Counted from the first letter of the stretch, positions 16,571 to 24,393 are shown. The stretch is 64,000 bases of DNA from Cohnella laeviribosi DSM 21336 (GCF_000378425.1 NZ_KB899809.1:62001-126000), one strand, 5' to 3'. Numbers and translations: made by a program. The notes: generated by a model not told the origin, from the letters alone.

Positions 16571-17443
16571 CTACACTTTGTTGATATCTTTTTTTCCGAG
16601 GATGCCTGTAGGCCTGATCATGAGCACGATAATCAGAATGGTGAACGAAATGACGCTTTGATATTGCGTCGAAATATAGGCTCCGCCCAGGTTTTCGACG
16701 ACGCCGAGCAGGATGCCGCCCAGCATCGCCCCCGGAATGCTGCCGATGCCGCCCAGAACCGCGGCCGTAAAGGCGTTGATCCCCGCCATGTACCCCATGG
16801 TCGGATATACCGCATTATAATAAATCCCGACCATGATCCCGGCGCAGGCGGCAAGCGCGGAACCGATCGCAAACGCCAGACTGATCATATGATTCGTATT
16901 GATCCCCATCAGCGCCGCATTCGTCAGGCTCATCGAGGTGGCCCGCATCGCCGTGCCGGTTTTCGTTCGGGTGACGAACAGATGCAGTCCCAGCATCAAG
17001 ATAAAGGAAAGGACCAGAATCAAAATCTGGATTTCCGAAAAGGTGATGCTGCCGACGGTAACGGTGCCGCGGCCGAACGCGGTCGGAAACGGATGCATTT
17101 CCGTGCCCCACAGCTTTTGCGCCAGACTGACAAGAAACGTGGACACGCCCAGCGCGCTGATCAGCGGAACGATGCGGTCCGCCGTGCGCAGCGGCCGGTA
17201 AGCGACCCGCTCGATAACGACGCCGATGGCCGAAGTTGCGGCGGCGGACAGCAGAAACGCAAGGTACAGGGGCATGTGCAGATGCTTCATAAAAAACAGC
17301 CCCAAAAAGCTGCCGAACATAAAGATGTCGCCATGGGCGAAATTCACCATTTTAAGAATGCCGTAGACCATCGTGTACCCGAGGGCGATCAAGGCGTAAA
17401 TGACCCCGATGGTCAAGCCGTTAACCAACTGTTGCAGGAACAT
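16571..17443 (-). CDS. livH: Branched-chain amino acid-type ABC transporter permease LivH
   Basis: A 290-residue permease. Family signatures are QLVNGLTIGVIYALIALGYT, MVYGILKMVNFAHGDIFMFG, RTKTGTAMRATSMS (with MGINTNHMISLAFAIGSALA) and GGIGSIPGAMLGGILLGVVE. These match LivH of the hydrophobic amino acid uptake family. AAAGGATG precedes the ATG. It follows livK by 64 bases and abuts livM. Confidence 0.93.
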   Translation of the reverse strand: MFLQQLVNGLTIGVIYALIALGYTMVYGILKMVNFAHGDIFMFGSFLGLFFMKHLHMPLYLAFLLSAAATSAIGVVIERVAYRPLRTADRIVPLISALGVSTFLVSLAQKLWGTEMHPFPTAFGRGTVTVGSITFSEIQILILVLSFILMLGLHLFVTRTKTGTAMRATSMSLTNAALMGINTNHMISLAFAIGSALAACAGIMVGIYYNAVYPTMGYMAGINAFTAAVLGGIGSIPGAMLGGILLGVVENLGGAYISTQYQSVISFTILIIVLMIRPTGILGKKDINKV

Positions 17444-17507
17444 ACGAACATCCTTTCAAAAAAAGTAGAGCAGGAAATCAAGCGACGATCCCGCCCTACC
17501 ATTTCAA

Positions 17508-18635
17508 TCATTGATAAAGTTCAAAGGCCCCGTTGCGGATAGTCAGACGTTCGGGAGTCGTCACCACATCCCCGTTTTCGTCAAAGCTCAGCACGCCGGT
17601 AGGTCCTTTATAATCGTGAAGTGTTTTCAAATATTCTTTGATTTTCTCCCGGTCGGCGCCATTGTGCTTGATCGCTTCGATCACGACGGACGTCGCCACG
17701 TACGCGTAAGCGGCGTAAGTGTCCGGCTTGCTGTTGTATGCGGTTTGGTAGGCCTCGGCAAACTTGGTGGCTTCCTCGTTGTCGCCGCCCGGATAGAAGA
17801 AGCCGATCAGCTTCATGTTTTCGACCGCATCTCCGCCCAATTCGAGCAGCGCTTCGGAATACAGGCTGTCGACGCCGATATAGTCCGTTTTCAATCCGAG
17901 CTTCTGCGCCTGCTGGGCAATCAGAGCCGCCTCGTTGTAAAAGCCGCCGATAAAGATGGCATCGGGCTGCTTCTCCTTGATTTTCGTCAGCACAGTGCTG
18001 AAATCTTTATCGCCCGGATTGTACGATTCTGCCGCAACGATCTCGATATTGTTTTTCGGAGCGGCTTCTTTATACACATCCAGCAGCCCCAGGCCGAAAT
18101 CGGACTGTTCGTAAATCAGCGCCACTTTGCGGTAGCCCAGCTCCTTGGACCAATCCGCCAAATAGGCCGCCTGGAACGCGTCGGTCGTAATGACGCGGAA
18201 CGTGTACTCGCCAGCGTTGGTCACCGCAGGCGCGCTGGAAGACGGCGAAATTTCCACGATCTTGTTCTTGTTGTAGATCGGCGCCGTCGCCAGCGTGGCG
18301 GAGCTGTTGAAGTGCCCGACGACCGCCAGGATGTCCTTATCGGTGACGAATTTGTTGGCGACGTTCACCGCCTCGTGCGGATCCCCTTTATCGTCCTGAA
18401 TCACGATTTTGACTTTTTTCCCGTCGATGCCGCCGGCATCGTTCACCTGCTTGGCCGCCAGCTCGGCGCCGTTTTTGAACGCTTCTCCATATTGGGCTTG
18501 AGTGCCGGAAATCGGAGCGGCCAAGCCTATTTGAATGGCGCCGTCGGCATCCTGTTTGCCTCCGTTCGCGGAGCAGCCGGCCAGCAAGGAAGCCGCCAAT
18601 GCGATCGACGCCAAGATCGACCCTGTTTTTTTCAT
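17508..18635 (-). CDS. livK: Liv-type substrate-binding lipoprotein (ABC uptake)
   Basis: A 375-residue extracellular binding protein with a lipoprotein signal (KKTGSILASIALAASLLAGC, Cys at residue 21). The mature part has the type I periplasmic binding fold: IQIGLAAPISGTQAQYGEAF, GGIDGKKVKIVIQDDKGDP, AVVGHFNSSATLATAPIYNK. It presents substrate to the LivHMGF importer encoded downstream. The ATG at 18635 follows GGGGGAA and gives the expected signal peptide, unlike the longer frame at 18650. The ligand may be an amino acid derivative, since the same operon encodes an ATC-hydrolase-family protein and a carbamoylase rather than amino acid enzymes. Confidence 0.92.
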   Translation of the reverse strand: MKKTGSILASIALAASLLAGCSANGGKQDADGAIQIGLAAPISGTQAQYGEAFKNGAELAAKQVNDAGGIDGKKVKIVIQDDKGDPHEAVNVANKFVTDKDILAVVGHFNSSATLATAPIYNKNKIVEISPSSSAPAVTNAGEYTFRVITTDAFQAAYLADWSKELGYRKVALIYEQSDFGLGLLDVYKEAAPKNNIEIVAAESYNPGDKDFSTVLTKIKEKQPDAIFIGGFYNEAALIAQQAQKLGLKTDYIGVDSLYSEALLELGGDAVENMKLIGFFYPGGDNEEATKFAEAYQTAYNSKPDTYAAYAYVATSVVIEAIKHNGADREKIKEYLKTLHDYKGPTGVLSFDENGDVVTTPERLTIRNGAFELYQ

Positions 18636-18685
18636 GTCCAATTCCCCCAAAACTTTTATTAATCCTATGAGATAAGTACGTTTTA

Positions 18686-18713
18686 ATTATAATGCTTTTT
18701 CTCGGAAATACAA
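18686..18713 (-). promoter_or_regulatory. Promoter of the liv/ATC-hydrolase operon
   Basis: On the minus strand, TTGTAT (18713-18708) and a perfect TATAAT (18691-18686) are separated by 16 bases, about 50 bases upstream of the livK start codon. Confidence 0.6.
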
Positions 18714-18740
18714 TATTTTTTTCTGCATCGTCACAATTGA

Positions 18741-18755
18741 TTTGATAATATCAAA
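18741..18755. promoter_or_regulatory. Candidate IclR operator upstream of the liv operon
   Basis: TTTGATAATATCAAA is a perfect 15-bp palindrome. It lies 28 bases upstream of the -35 box of the liv promoter, a position that suits an activator. Its core TTGA-N5-TCAA recurs at the IclR-type regulator gene (11403-11415). Confidence 0.5.
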
Positions 18756-18782
18756 TTTTAACCGTTTCGAAAACGAAAATAA

Positions 18783-18818
18783 AGACTTGTTCTCCCTGAT
18801 CGTCAGGGGAACAAGTCT
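18783..18818 (-). terminator. Terminator of the yeeI gene
   Basis: Long stem (AGACTTGTTC-T-CCCTGA against TCAGGG-G-AACAAGTCT, one bulge) with a 3-nt loop. On the minus strand it is followed by TTTATTTTCGTTTTC. Confidence 0.75.
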
Positions 18819-18893
18819 AATTTGAGCGCATGTTTATTCTCTTATTCCGGCTTGGCTTCGGGGCGAATGCAAGGAGAGCGCGTCTTCGGCCGC

Positions 18894-19613
18894 TCACTCG
18901 CCCAAATCGACGTTGTGATAGACCTGCTGCACGTCTTCCAGGTCTTCCAGCGCGTCGATCAGTTTCTCGAATTGCGCCTTCGCGTCTTCCGGAAGCGTCA
19001 CGTACGTTTGCGGGAGCATAGTCAGTTCCGCGACCGTAAATTCCGTGATTCCGGCGTTTTTGAACGCTTCCTGCACGGCATGGAACTGGTCGGGGTCGGC
19101 ATACACGATGACGGACTCCTCCTCTTCCACGACATCCCTCACGTCGACGTCCGCCTCCAGCAAAATTTCAATCGCTTCGTCCACCGTCTTGCCCGTCAGG
19201 CCGATCACGGCCGTCTCGTCGAACATATAAGCGACCGAACCGTTGACCCCCATGTTTCCGCCGTTTTTATTGAATGCGGCGCGAACCGATGCGGCCGTGC
19301 GGTTCACGTTGTTGGTCAGCGCGTCGACGATTACCATCGATCCGTTCTGGCCGAACCCTTCGTAGCGAAGCTCGACATAATTTTCGTCGGAGGCGCCTTT
19401 CGCTTTCTCCAGCGCCCGGTCGATGATCGCCTTGGGCACATTGTACGTTTTCGCCCGTTCCAGCACCACTTTCAAAGCGCGGTTCGACTCCGGGTCCGGT
19501 TCGCCTTTTCTGGCGGCAGCATAAATTTCAATGCCGAATTTGGCGTAAATGCGGCTTGTATTCGCATCTTTGGAAGCTTTTTTTTCTTTGATATTGTTCC
19601 ATTTGCGGCCCAT
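18894..19613 (-). CDS. yeeI: YebC/PmpR family protein, YeeI type
   Basis: A 239-residue protein that begins [13 protein letters not shown] and continues [40 protein letters not shown] and [17 protein letters not shown], the strongly conserved YebC core. The YebC family was first described as transcriptional regulators; more recent work links members to relieving ribosome stalling. The opening [13 protein letters not shown] is that of the shorter YeeI paralogue of Bacillus rather than YebC proper. The ATG at 19613 matches the family start; the frame extends to 19652 without homology. It stands alone with its own terminator. Confidence 0.93.
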   Translation of the reverse strand: MGRKWNNIKEKKASKDANTSRIYAKFGIEIYAAARKGEPDPESNRALKVVLERAKTYNVPKAIIDRALEKAKGASDENYVELRYEGFGQNGSMVIVDALTNNVNRTAASVRAAFNKNGGNMGVNGSVAYMFDETAVIGLTGKTVDEAIEILLEADVDVRDVVEEEESVIVYADPDQFHAVQEAFKNAGITEFTVAELTMLPQTYVTLPEDAKAQFEKLIDALEDLEDVQQVYHNVDLGE

Positions 19614-19846
19614 TCTCGATTTCCTGCCTTCTTTATTTTTTACATTGAACATTATACATCAAACAAGCCCGCTCGGCGACATGCTCTTCGGCAAGGTGCC
19701 TCAGCCCGGCGTCTTTCGGTTGACGGGAATCTTGCAAATGCTCGAATACGTATCGTTGGCCCGTTTTACAAGACCGCCCTACCTTGCCATCAAGTTTGCA
19801 TATAAAAATATGTATCCTACTACTGGAATGAAAGGAGGGAAATCTA

Positions 19847-20020
19847 ATTGGCCGTATTTATTTGGGCTTCGGGCGCGCTCCGGTCGCGGTGGCAACCGAT
19901 GCAACGGTCAACCTTTTTGTAAACAACCGGTCGGCAACCGTGCAAACCGGCAGAGCGATCCTCTGGAATATGGAGACGGTTCCCAAAACGGAGGACAGCT
20001 CGGAAACCGAAAATCCGTAA
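19847..20020 (+). CDS. Putative 57-residue small protein with apparent ATT start
   Basis: A frame beginning at ATT 19847, seven bases after a perfect AAAGGAGGG, runs 57 codons to a TAA at 20018. The product reads GRIYLGFGRAPVAVATDATV, then NLFVNNRSATVQTGRAILWN and METVPKTEDSSETENP: hydrophobic start, acidic tail. Third-position GC is high, as in neighbouring genes, and a strong plus-strand terminator follows at once. No ATG, GTG or TTG occurs in this frame at suitable spacing; a TTG one base later opens a different frame that stops after 24 codons. I do not recognise the protein. A rare ATT start or a small sequencing frameshift are both possible. Confidence 0.5.
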   Translation: MGRIYLGFGRAPVAVATDATVNLFVNNRSATVQTGRAILWNMETVPKTEDSSETENP

Positions 20021-20024
20021 CGCC

Positions 20025-20067
20025 AAACAGACCGTCCCGTTTGTTCGGGGGAACGGCCTGTTTTTTT
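20025..20067 (+). terminator. Terminator after the small ORF
   Basis: Stem of AAACAG-CCGT-CCCG pairing with CGGG-ACGG-CTGTTT (interrupted by single mismatches), followed by seven T residues on the plus strand. It starts five bases after the TAA of the small frame. Confidence 0.75.
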
Positions 20068-20103
20068 GCGGGCAACAGATGAAAATATCATCGCCCTTCC
20101 GGC

Positions 20104-21282
20104 TTACGAAGAAGATCCGGCGGACATGCCGTTATGTTTGACGCGCGTCAGGAACAGCAGCGCCAGCAGCATGCCGCCGGCCGCGCAGACGAACAGCGAG
20201 CCGTAGCCGAACGTGTCGATGACCAGACCGAGCAGCGGCGGCGAAGAAATCGCGGCGAGCGAGGATGCGAGGTAGTACAGCCCCGTTCGCGTGCCGATGC
20301 TTCGCTCGCTGCCGGTCGACACGACAAAAGGATAGGAATTGATATTGATGCACGCCCAAAAGATGCCGCCAAGCGCCAGCAGCATGCGCAGCACGGCCAG
20401 CGTCTCGACCAGCGGAACGGCGGCGAATACGAGAAACAGCCCGCACACGCCGAGTGTAATCGTTTTTTTCTTGCCGAAGCGGTTGCCGAGCCAGCCGCTC
20501 GGAATCGCGAACAGCACGAAGAACAGCGAGAAAAACGTCAACGAGAACGAGGCTTCGCTTTCCTTCAGCCCCAATTGATGCTTGCCGTACAGCGTGAACA
20601 GGGCCTCGACGCCTTGATACGAAACGAACCAGCAGAAGATCGCCAGAAGCAGCATGACGGTCGTGCGGTCCAGCTCGCCGCGCAGCCTGATCCGCTGCGG
20701 CTGTGCCGCAACCGGCACGACCGCATCCCGGCTTTCCTTGACGGAGCGATGCAGGATGAGAAGCGACAACAGCGTAATCGCAGCCGCCGCCAGAAAGGGA
20801 AACGAAGGATGGGCGTCGTATAAAGCCGACCCGGCGGCATAGGCGATGATGCCTCCGACGCCGCCCATGAAGTTGATGATGCCGTTGGCCTTCGTCCGCT
20901 GCGCTTCCGGCGTCAGATCCGGCATCAGCGCGATCGTCGGCGAACGGTAAAGGCTCATGGCCAGATTCATGAGCACCATAAACAGAATCAAAGTAAGAAA
21001 ATTCGTGTGGAAGGGAATCAGAACGACGAACAGGGCGGCAAGCGGCATCCCGATCAGCAGGTACGGCATTCGCCTGCCGAACCGGGATGCCGTCCTGTCG
21101 CTGCGATGGCCGATCCACGGCTGAAGAAACAGGGCGAAGTAATTGTCAATCGTCATCATGAAGCCGATCAACGCGGTGCTGCTCAGGAATGAATCGAGAA
21201 AAAACGGAACGAAGGCGTTATAGAGCGCCCAGGTGATGCTGATGCTGAAAAATCCGAAACCGAGCAGCCACGTTTTTCTCAT
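20104..21282 (-). CDS. MFS transporter of the SLC45/GPH sugar type
   Basis: A 392-residue membrane protein with about 12 hydrophobic segments. The loop after TM2 reads WIGHRSDRTASRFGRRMPYL, and ITWALYNAFVPFFLDSF precedes it, as in glycoside/sucrose symporter-like MFS proteins (SLC45 group). The second half has GNRFGKKKTITLGV, the repeat of that loop. Substrate not identifiable. The ATG overlaps the TGA of the glycerophosphodiesterase gene (ATGA), so the two are translationally coupled and may act on related compounds. Confidence 0.82.
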   Translation of the reverse strand: MRKTWLLGFGFFSISITWALYNAFVPFFLDSFLSSTALIGFMMTIDNYFALFLQPWIGHRSDRTASRFGRRMPYLLIGMPLAALFVVLIPFHTNFLTLILFMVLMNLAMSLYRSPTIALMPDLTPEAQRTKANGIINFMGGVGGIIAYAAGSALYDAHPSFPFLAAAAITLLSLLILHRSVKESRDAVVPVAAQPQRIRLRGELDRTTVMLLLAIFCWFVSYQGVEALFTLYGKHQLGLKESEASFSLTFFSLFFVLFAIPSGWLGNRFGKKKTITLGVCGLFLVFAAVPLVETLAVLRMLLALGGIFWACININSYPFVVSTGSERSIGTRTGLYYLASSLAAISSPPLLGLVIDTFGYGSLFVCAAGGMLLALLFLTRVKHNGMSAGSSS

Positions 21283-22025
21283 CCGCCCGGCACCTCCGCA
21301 TCTTTGAGCAATTCCGCCAGGCGGTCGGGATAATCGGTGATGATGCCGGACACGCCGGCGGCCAATAGCCTACGCATCTCGGCCGGTTCGTTGACGGTGA
21401 ACGGATGATAGGCAATCCCCCGCTCGGCCGCCTGGGCCACCCATTCCGGCAGCACCGCGTAATGGTAGGCGTGAAGCGCTTCCGCGCCGATCCGCGACGC
21501 ATAGTCCCACGGCTCGTACAAGCCTTCCATATACAGAATGCCCGTCCGCACTTCGGGGGCCAGCCGCTTGCACTTTACCAGCGAATAATGGTTGAAGCTG
21601 GAGAGGATGACGCGGTCGCTCATCCCGAATCGGCGAACCTCCTCGACGACCGCTTCCTCCAACCCCGGATACGGAACGACGCCGTTTTTCAGCTCCAGAT
21701 TCAACAGAAGCGAATAAGGCTTAACCAGCTCCAGCAGCTCCCGCAGCGTCGGGACGCGTTCCCCACGGAATGCCGGATCGAACCACGACCCCGCATCCAG
21801 CCGCTGCAGCTCTTCCAGCGTTACGTCCTTGACCAGCTTGGGCGAACCCGCGGTTCTGGCCAGCGATTCGTCATGGATCAGGACCAGGCTGCCGTCCGAC
21901 GTCATCTGGACATCGGTCTCGATCGCCGTGGCGCCAAGCTCGATGCAGCGCTCAAACGCGGCCATCGTGTTTTCCGGAGCATGGCCGGAAGCTCCCCGGT
22001 GCGCGATATTCAAAACGGCTTTCAA
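21279..22025 (-). CDS. Glycerophosphodiester phosphodiesterase (GDPD)
   Basis: A 248-residue TIM-barrel enzyme that hydrolyses glycerophosphodiesters to glycerol-3-phosphate and an alcohol. Catalytic and metal motifs are IAHRGASGHAPENT (catalytic His and Glu), IETDVQMTSDGSLVLIHDE (metal ligands and second His, read as IETDVQ and LVLIHDE), LNLELK and NEPAEMRRLLAAGVSGIITD (ending in IITDYPD). No signal peptide, so it is cytoplasmic. The start is TTG at 22025 with GGGGG before it. It is coupled to the MFS gene downstream. Confidence 0.93.
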   Translation of the reverse strand: MKAVLNIAHRGASGHAPENTMAAFERCIELGATAIETDVQMTSDGSLVLIHDESLARTAGSPKLVKDVTLEELQRLDAGSWFDPAFRGERVPTLRELLELVKPYSLLLNLELKNGVVPYPGLEEAVVEEVRRFGMSDRVILSSFNHYSLVKCKRLAPEVRTGILYMEGLYEPWDYASRIGAEALHAYHYAVLPEWVAQAAERGIAYHPFTVNEPAEMRRLLAAGVSGIITDYPDRLAELLKDAEVPGG

Positions 22026-22186
22026 TTGGCTGACCCCCGTTTCGGGCTGGATTTATCCAAATTATACAATAGAACACTTCGGGAATAATCTGCTTTTTTG
22101 TAAAATTTCGTTTCTCCCTCCTTCCAAAATCGGCATCCCGCCGGGAGAGCCCATCCGGTCTCCGTTCGTGTGCCGCCCATGGCCGG

Positions 22187-22771
22187 TCAGGCCTGCAGCT
22201 TCAACTGCAGAACAGCCGATCGGTAGGCCGCCACCATGCCGTTTGCGAACCCTTTCGCAAATGCATCCGAGGTTTGACGGTGATGCGCTTCCGTTTCACT
22301 TGCGATCCGTTCGAATTCGGAAATGCAGTACGCCGCAATTTGTCCCATGCTTTCCTTGCCGGCTCTTTGTTCCAGCTCCCAGCGCAATTTTTGGACGATC
22401 AGCCGGTAAGCCAAAGCCATTCCTTCAAACACCCCTTTCCGGGCTTCCGGCGGGATCTCGGCCGGAATTTCGGCAAGCGGCGCCGACTGCGCGGTTCGGG
22501 CCGCTTCTTCGCAGCGTTCAATTTCCCTAATGACGGTTTCGATCTTTTGGGTAATCTCTTGTTCCCACTCTTCCTTTTTATAGTCGAATTCCCACCGCAG
22601 TTTTTGGGCCGCCATTTGATAGGCCAAGGCAATGCCTTCGAAAAATCGCTTTTCACCCGGCTCCGCCGCTTCATTCATCTGTTCCCTGGCCCGCTGATGG
22701 CGATTTTGGAACTCCATGATGCAATCCTCGATTTTGGCGCCTCGAAACATTTTCTTCCGATAATCTTCCAT
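22187..22771 (-). CDS. Hypothetical protein with three copies of an ~20-residue motif
   Basis: I do not recognise this 194-residue protein. It is helical and charged, without signal or membrane segments. A motif occurs three times: FFEGIALAYQMAAQKLRWEF (residues ~43-62), VFEGMALAYRLIVQKLRWEL (~114-133) and FANGMVAAYRSAVLQLKLQA (~175-194), so it seems built by internal duplication with helical linkers. The ATG follows GGGGGGATGATCC. A good promoter (TTTACA-N17-TATCAT) overlaps two nested inverted repeats just upstream, suggesting tight control. It stands alone on the minus strand. A role in binding a partner through the repeated helix is a guess. Confidence 0.7.
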   Translation of the reverse strand: MEDYRKKMFRGAKIEDCIMEFQNRHQRAREQMNEAAEPGEKRFFEGIALAYQMAAQKLRWEFDYKKEEWEQEITQKIETVIREIERCEEAARTAQSAPLAEIPAEIPPEARKGVFEGMALAYRLIVQKLRWELEQRAGKESMGQIAAYCISEFERIASETEAHHRQTSDAFAKGFANGMVAAYRSAVLQLKLQA

Positions 22772-22788
22772 GGATCATCCCCCCTGCT

Positions 22789-22832
22789 TTGTTTACATAT
22801 ATGATAACATATGTATACACAGTTGTAAACAA
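22789..22832 (-). promoter_or_regulatory. Promoter with nested inverted repeats before the three-repeat gene
   Basis: Minus-strand promoter TTTACA (22829-22824), 17-bp spacer, TATCAT (22806-22801). Outer repeats TTGTTTACA (22789-22797) and TGTAAACAA (22824-22832) are exact inverse copies. Inner repeats TACATAT (22794-22800) and ATATGTA (22809-22815) flank the -10 box. Likely a repressor site; the repressor is unknown. Confidence 0.6.
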
Positions 22833-22900
22833 TACCTTTCATCGAATCGCGTCGGGTAAGACTAAAGATCTACGCCGCCATCGTTTATGGTTGATTAGGC

Positions 22901-22918
22901 TCAGGAACCGGTTCCTGA
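22901..22918. promoter_or_regulatory. 18-bp perfect palindrome
   Basis: TCAGGAACCGGTTCCTGA is a perfect palindrome without a loop, so more likely a protein-binding site than an RNA hairpin. It lies about 130 bases before the stalk-domain gene. Confidence 0.4.
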
Positions 22919-22945
22919 TTATGCCGGGCTGGAAGGAGATGTTCC

Positions 22946-23008
22946 GCATTCCGTAGAATGGAACTTGCATACCGTGGACCGGAACCCGCATACCGTAGAA
23001 GGGATCCG
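22946..23008. repeat. Three 21-bp tandem repeats
   Basis: Copies at 22946-22966, 22967-22987 and 22988-23008 share the pattern GCATACCGTAGAANGGAANCC with a few differences each. They lie in the leader of the stalk-domain gene, before its Shine-Dalgarno sequence. Confidence 0.65.
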
Positions 23009-23048
23009 GTCGTTTCCGGGGTCAAAACAAGGAGGTTGTCTCTTTACA

Positions 23049-24293
23049 ATGAACAAGAAATATGGCAAAACCCTCATCTCTTCGCTGGTCTTGTCGCTGG
23101 GATGCACTGTTTTCGCTTACTCGGCATCCGCCGCAGACTCGGAATTCATTAATCAAATTTCCAAAGAGTACGCCAGCTTCGAAGCCCGGCACCGCACGCA
23201 GTACGAAACGTTTCTGAAACAGCAGCAAGACGATTACCAAACGTATTTGAACCAGGTGACCGCCGATTTTAACGAGCTTTATCGGCTGCTGAAGAGCGAT
23301 TTTGACGCGATGCAGAAAAAACTGGATCAAGATATCGAACAGCTGCGCAAAAGCTACAATGATAACAGCGAAGACTTTAAAGCGTATGTGCGGGCGGCGG
23401 ATTCGGGACGAGCAGACAGCGCCATGGATGCGTACGAGGATGCGATCAATCCGAACGAGGCGGGAACCGCGATGGATAATTACGAGGATGCGATCAATCC
23501 GAGCGAGGCAGGAACCGCGATGGACTTGTTCGAGGATGCGATCAACCCGAGCGAGGCGGGAAGTCCGATGGACCAGTACGAAGACGCGGTGAATCCTAGC
23601 GAAGCGGGAAGCCCGATGGACGAGTTTGAAGACGAATCGAACATCAGCAGCGCAAATTCGACCATGGATCTCTACGAGGACGGCGACATTACGAAGGAAG
23701 AAGCCCAGAAACGGATGAAAGCGGCCGCCGAGAAAGCCGAGACCGCCCTCCGCAATCAATTTGTCAATACGAGCGCGAGCATTCAGAAAGTCAGAAACGA
23801 AACGCTTCAGACGATTCACAATACCCGCTTGTCTTCCGTCTCTGCGATTCTGGAACAGCGAAGCCGGACCATCAAGGAGCTCTCCGAAGCGAGAGCGAAG
23901 CTTACCGGCACGGGCATTTCGTTCGGACCCCTGACCGTCAAGGGTTGGATCTCCGTCGTCATCAACGGCAACTACCAGATTTTCAAACAGCCTCCCGTCA
24001 CGCAGAACGGCAGCACGCTGGTCCCGATGCGGGCGATTTTCGAGCAGCTTGGGGCGACGGTGCAGTGGAGCGACAAGGAGCAATCGGTCACCGCCAAAAA
24101 AGGAAATCAGGTGATCTGGCTCAAAATCAACAGCAAAACGGCCAAGATCAACGGCAGCACCAAGACGCTCGAGGTAGCGCCGCAAACGATCAACGGCCAT
24201 ACGATGGTGCCGCTGCGCTTCGTCAGCGAATCGCTTGGCGCCAACGTGAAATGGGACAGCTCGACTTCGATCATCACCATTACGTCGCAATAA
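23049..24293 (+). CDS. Secreted stalk-domain protein with 16-residue acidic repeats
   Basis: A 414-residue exported protein. Residues 1-28 form a signal peptide ending around TVFAYSASAA. Then come a helical, Gln/Asp-rich segment (YETFLKQQQDDYQTYLNQ), five tandem 16-residue repeats of the type AMDNYEDAINPSEAGT plus a degenerate sixth, a second coiled segment, and a C-terminal stalk domain (copper amine oxidase N-terminal-like): INGNYQIFKQPPVTQNGSTL, VPMRAIFEQLGATVQW and MVPLRFVSESLGANVKWD. Stalk domains are common in Paenibacillus cell-surface proteins, where they probably help bind the wall. AAGGAGG lies 13 bases before the ATG, slightly far. The role of the acidic repeats is unknown; metal binding is possible. 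Confidence 0.8.
   Translation: MNKKYGKTLISSLVLSLGCTVFAYSASAADSEFINQISKEYASFEARHRTQYETFLKQQQDDYQTYLNQVTADFNELYRLLKSDFDAMQKKLDQDIEQLRKSYNDNSEDFKAYVRAADSGRADSAMDAYEDAINPNEAGTAMDNYEDAINPSEAGTAMDLFEDAINPSEAGSPMDQYEDAVNPSEAGSPMDEFEDESNISSANSTMDLYEDGDITKEEAQKRMKAAAEKAETALRNQFVNTSASIQKVRNETLQTIHNTRLSSVSAILEQRSRTIKELSEARAKLTGTGISFGPLTVKGWISVVINGNYQIFKQPPVTQNGSTLVPMRAIFEQLGATVQWSDKEQSVTAKKGNQVIWLKINSKTAKINGSTKTLEVAPQTINGHTMVPLRFVSESLGANVKWDSSTSIITITSQ
23421..23675 (+). repeat. 48-bp coding tandem repeats
   Basis: Five in-frame 48-bp units start at 23421, 23469, 23517, 23565 and 23613, with a partial sixth from 23661. They encode AMDAYEDAINPNEAGT, AMDNYEDAINPSEAGT, AMDLFEDAINPSEAGS, PMDQYEDAVNPSEAGS and PMDEFEDESNISSANS. 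Copies diverge toward the 3' end. Confidence 0.92.
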
Positions 24294-24297
24294 AAAC

Positions 24298-24341
24298 AAC
24301 AAACGCCTCATCCGGCTTGCACGGCCGATGAGGCGTTTGTT
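24298..24341. terminator. Hairpin between convergent genes
   Basis: A 15-bp stem AACAAACGCCTCATC/GATGAGGCGTTTGTT begins just after the TAA of the stalk-domain gene and lies 53 bases from the stop of the convergent GPP34 gene. It could serve both directions, though the T-run is short. Confidence 0.65.
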
Positions 24342-24393
24342 GCATGGCGGGGCTAGGCCACCGTTATTTTGCAGGCGCCGGCGCTCCGGAGGG

